Of a DNA stretch of 64,000 nucleotides, positions 62,049-64,000 are shown one piece after another. A program made the position numbers and the translations under genes. Position 1 is the first letter of the stretch. Each line of letters opens with the position of its first letter. Under the pieces are notes generated by a model, which was not told where the DNA came from, did no database searches, and saw nothing but the letters and a program-made list of their open reading frames with translations. The stretch is from Pseudomonas sp. BN102. GTDB lineage: Bacteria; Pseudomonadota; Gammaproteobacteria; Pseudomonadales; Pseudomonadaceae. The stretch is taken from contig NZ_SSON01000050.1 of NCBI RefSeq assembly GCF_029871245.1, positions 1-64,000 on the forward strand, read 5' to 3'.

Positions 62049-62654
62049 TCAGAGCATGGGTTCGAGGGTCGGCCAGAGGTTGTCGAGCAGCCGCGGCTGG
62101 GCCTTGGCCTGGGGATGGATGCCATCGGGCTGCATCATGTCCGGCACCCCACCCACCCCCTCCAGAAAGAACGGCACCAACGGCACCTGCTTCTCTGTCG
62201 CCAGGGTGCTATAGACGTTGGCGAAGGCCGTGGTGTAGCGGGCGCCATAGTTGGGCGGCAGGCGCATGCCGAGCAGGAGCACCGTAGCGCCCTGACCCCG
62301 GGCGCTGTCGATCATGCCGGCAAGATTCTGTTGCAATTGCGCAGGGGGCTGACCACGCAGACCATCGTTGCCGCCAAGCTCGATGATCACCAGTTCCGGC
62401 TTGTGTTCGGCGAGCAGGGCGGGAAGCCTGGCAAGCCCGCCAGCACTGGTGTCGCCGCTGATGGAGGCGTTCACCACCCGCTGCTGGTATCCCTTCTCGG
62501 CAAGGCGTTTTTCCAGCAGCGAGACCCAGCCCTGGCTGGTTTCCAGCCCAAGAGCAGCGCTGATACTATCGCCGACGACCAGCAAGGTCCCCGCCATGGC
62601 CTGCTGCGCCAGCAGCATCAGGGACAGGCATCCGCCCAACAACCAGGCACGCAT
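62049..62654 (-). CDS. tesA: Periplasmic SGNH-family esterase/lysophospholipase TesA
   Basis: A 201-residue protein with a signal peptide (MRAWLLGGCLSLMLLAQQAMA) and the four SGNH blocks: GDSISAALG with the Ser, the Gly region, ELGGNDGLRG with the Asn, and PDGIHPQ with Asp and His. TesA is a thioesterase/lysophospholipase L1/protease I with broad activity. GGAG lies before the ATG at 62654; another ATG at 62666 would overlap the divergent ABC gene. It starts 10 bp from that gene's start codon. Confidence 0.93.
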   Translation of the reverse strand: MRAWLLGGCLSLMLLAQQAMAGTLLVVGDSISAALGLETSQGWVSLLEKRLAEKGYQQRVVNASISGDTSAGGLARLPALLAEHKPELVIIELGGNDGLRGQPPAQLQQNLAGMIDSARGQGATVLLLGMRLPPNYGARYTTAFANVYSTLATEKQVPLVPFFLEGVGGVPDMMQPDGIHPQAKAQPRLLDNLWPTLEPML

Positions 62655-62664
62655 TGGAATCTCC

Positions 62665-63348
62665 ATGAGCGCAAGCATTCTCGATGCGCGGAACCTTAGC
62701 AAAGTGGTTCCCAGCGCGGAAGGCGAGCTGACCATCCTTCACGATCTCTCCTTCAGCCTCGCCAAGGGCGACAGCCTGGCCATAGTCGGCAGCTCGGGCT
62801 CAGGCAAATCCACCCTACTCGGCCTGCTCGCCGGCCTCGACCTGCCCAGTAACGGCGACGTGAGCCTGGCCGGCCGCAGCCTGTCCAACCTCGACGAAGA
62901 CGAGCGCGCACGGGTTCGCGCGGAGCACGTCGGCTTCGTCTTCCAGTCGTTCCAGTTGCTCGACAACCTCAACGCCCTGGAGAACGTCATGCTGCCGCTG
63001 GAGCTGGAAGGCCAGCGGGACGCCCGCGCCCACGCGCGCCACCTGCTCGACCGGGTCGGCCTGGGCCAACGTCTCAGCCATTACCCGCGCCAGCTCTCCG
63101 GCGGTGAACAGCAGCGCGTGGCCATCGCCCGAGCTTTCGCCGCCGAGCCCGACGTGCTCTTCGCCGACGAGCCCACCGGCAACCTCGACAGCCACACCGG
63201 CGAGCGCATCAGCGACCTGCTGTTCCAGCTCAACCAGGAGCGCGGCACCACCCTGGTGCTGGTGACCCACGACGAGCGCCTGGCACACCGCTGCCGACGC
63301 CTGATCCGCCTCGAGGGCGGCCGCCTGGTCGACCAGGTGGAGCCCTGA
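62665..63348 (+). CDS. ABC transporter ATP-binding protein (LolD/YbbA type)
   Basis: A 227-residue ATPase with Walker A VGSSGSGKSTLLGLLAG, Q-loop FVFQSFQLL, signature LSGGEQQRVAIARAF, Walker B DVLFADEPTGNLD and the switch His in THDERL. It is YbbA-like, partner of the large FtsX-type permease that follows (1-base overlap, TGATG). Such YbbA-YbbP pairs are always next to tesA and are thought to move lipids or lipoproteins to the periplasm. The GGAAT-type ribosome site lies inside the tesA leader. Confidence 0.93.
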   Translation: MSASILDARNLSKVVPSAEGELTILHDLSFSLAKGDSLAIVGSSGSGKSTLLGLLAGLDLPSNGDVSLAGRSLSNLDEDERARVRAEHVGFVFQSFQLLDNLNALENVMLPLELEGQRDARAHARHLLDRVGLGQRLSHYPRQLSGGEQQRVAIARAFAAEPDVLFADEPTGNLDSHTGERISDLLFQLNQERGTTLVLVTHDERLAHRCRRLIRLEGGRLVDQVEP

Positions 63349-64000
63349 TGCGGCGCCTGCCCATCGTCCGGCTGCTGTCCATGGCCGCCCGCCAACTGCT
63401 GCGGGATGCCCACGGCGGCGAACTGCGGGTGCTGTTCTTCTCCCTGCTGGTGGCCGTCGCCGCCAGCAGCGCCATCGGCTATTTCAGCGCCCGGCTGAAT
63501 GCCGCCATGTTGCTGCGCGCCACGGAATTCCTCGGCGCCGACCTGCTGCTCAGTGGCTCCTCCCCGGCCAATGCCGAACAGGTCGACAGCGGCCTGCGCC
63601 TTGGGCTGAAGCATGCCCGCGCGGTGGAATTCTCCAGCGTAATCGCCGCCGACAGTGGCATTCAGCTGGCCAGCGTCAAGGCCACCGACGCGGCCTATCC
63701 GCTGCGCGGCGAACTCAGGAGCGCGGCGCAACCCTATGGCGACGAACAAGCCGGCAGCGGCCCCAAGGCCGGCGAGGCCTGGGCCGAGGCACGCCTGTTC
63801 GCCACCCTCGGGCTGAAACCCGGCGACAGCATCGACGTGGGGCAGAAGACCCTGCGCCTCACCCGCGTACTGACCTACGAGCCCGACCGCGCCGGCGACT
63901 TCTACAGCCTGACCCCACGGGTAATGATGAACCTGGACGACCTGGAGGCCACGGGCATAGTGCAGCCCGGCAGCCGGGTGCGCTACCGCGAGCTCTGGAG
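63348..64000 (+). CDS. FtsX-family ABC transporter permease (YbbP type), 3' end cut by window
   Basis: The window holds the first 217 or so codons of a long permease, starting MRRLPIVRLLSMAARQLLRDAH, with a first membrane helix at about residues 27-47 (LRVLFFSLLVAVAASSAIGYF). A periplasmic MacB-like domain with ATEFLGADLLLSG and later RAGDFYSLTPRVMMNLDDL follows. YbbP proteins have about 800 residues and ten membrane helices. Its start overlaps the ATPase stop by one base, so the two are co-translated. Confidence 0.9.
   Translation, partial: MRRLPIVRLLSMAARQLLRDAHGGELRVLFFSLLVAVAASSAIGYFSARLNAAMLLRATEFLGADLLLSGSSPANAEQVDSGLRLGLKHARAVEFSSVIAADSGIQLASVKATDAAYPLRGELRSAAQPYGDEQAGSGPKAGEAWAEARLFATLGLKPGDSIDVGQKTLRLTRVLTYEPDRAGDFYSLTPRVMMNLDDLEATGIVQPGSRVRYRELW

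Overview
The window is about 64 kb of high-GC proteobacterial chromosome and almost certainly comes from a Pseudomonas sensu lato. It carries an 83-residue OprI lipoprotein, a PrrF-type iron-responsive small RNA with a Fur-box promoter, ThrH, CysB and an APS-reductase-type CysH, OprD-family porins and Pseudomonas-style intergenic repeats. I see no tRNA or rRNA gene, prophage, insertion sequence or CRISPR array. Both ends cut a gene: an amidohydrolase on the left and an ABC permease on the right.

Layout. (1) 1-7.1 kb: amidohydrolase, a LysR regulator divergent from a pirin, two tandem isochorismatase-fold hydrolases and a KefB/C-like antiporter. (2) 7.2-32.4 kb: aromatic catabolism. A phenylacetaldehyde dehydrogenase and a cytochrome c lie next to a FeaR-like AraC regulator; they would turn phenylethylamine-derived aldehyde into phenylacetate. 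Next come paaX, paaY and a paaN-type dehydrogenase (minus strand), divergent from paaFGHIJK. A 2.6 kb block of four unrelated small genes separates these from paaABCDE, a DUF485 protein, an acetate/phenylacetate-type symporter, an OprD porin and paaZ. Together they encode uptake (porin and symporter), CoA activation (PaaK), epoxidation (PaaABCDE), isomerisation (PaaG), ring opening (PaaZ) and beta-oxidation (PaaF, H, J), with the PaaI and PaaY thioesterases and the PaaX repressor. (3) 32.6-37.7 kb: a small orphan gene, an outer-membrane barrel flanked by fragments of an AraC regulator and a chemoreceptor, a DUF3422 membrane protein, PrrF and a lipoate-ligase-like protein. (4) 37.9-48.8 kb: seven same-strand genes. 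Two overlapping MalT-like LuxR regulators precede a small secreted DUF6160/FilA-like protein, a C39 peptidase-like protein, an outer-membrane barrel, a FadL-family barrel and a MalM-domain protein with three internal repeats. This looks like a poorly described surface-fibre or export system and is the best candidate for new biology here. (5) 48.9-64 kb: core genes, namely pabB, thrH, cysH with a thioredoxin-like partner, cysB, a universal stress protein, a 5'-nucleotidase, a ketopantoate-reductase-like protein, a thioredoxin-like protein divergent from a PilZ protein, DAHP synthase, a GNAT protein, a membrane-anchored unknown, oprI, an L,D-transpeptidase, tesA and an ABC transporter.

Gene starts were chosen by ribosome-binding site and family length. 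Functions come from motif and family recognition by eye; no database search was possible.
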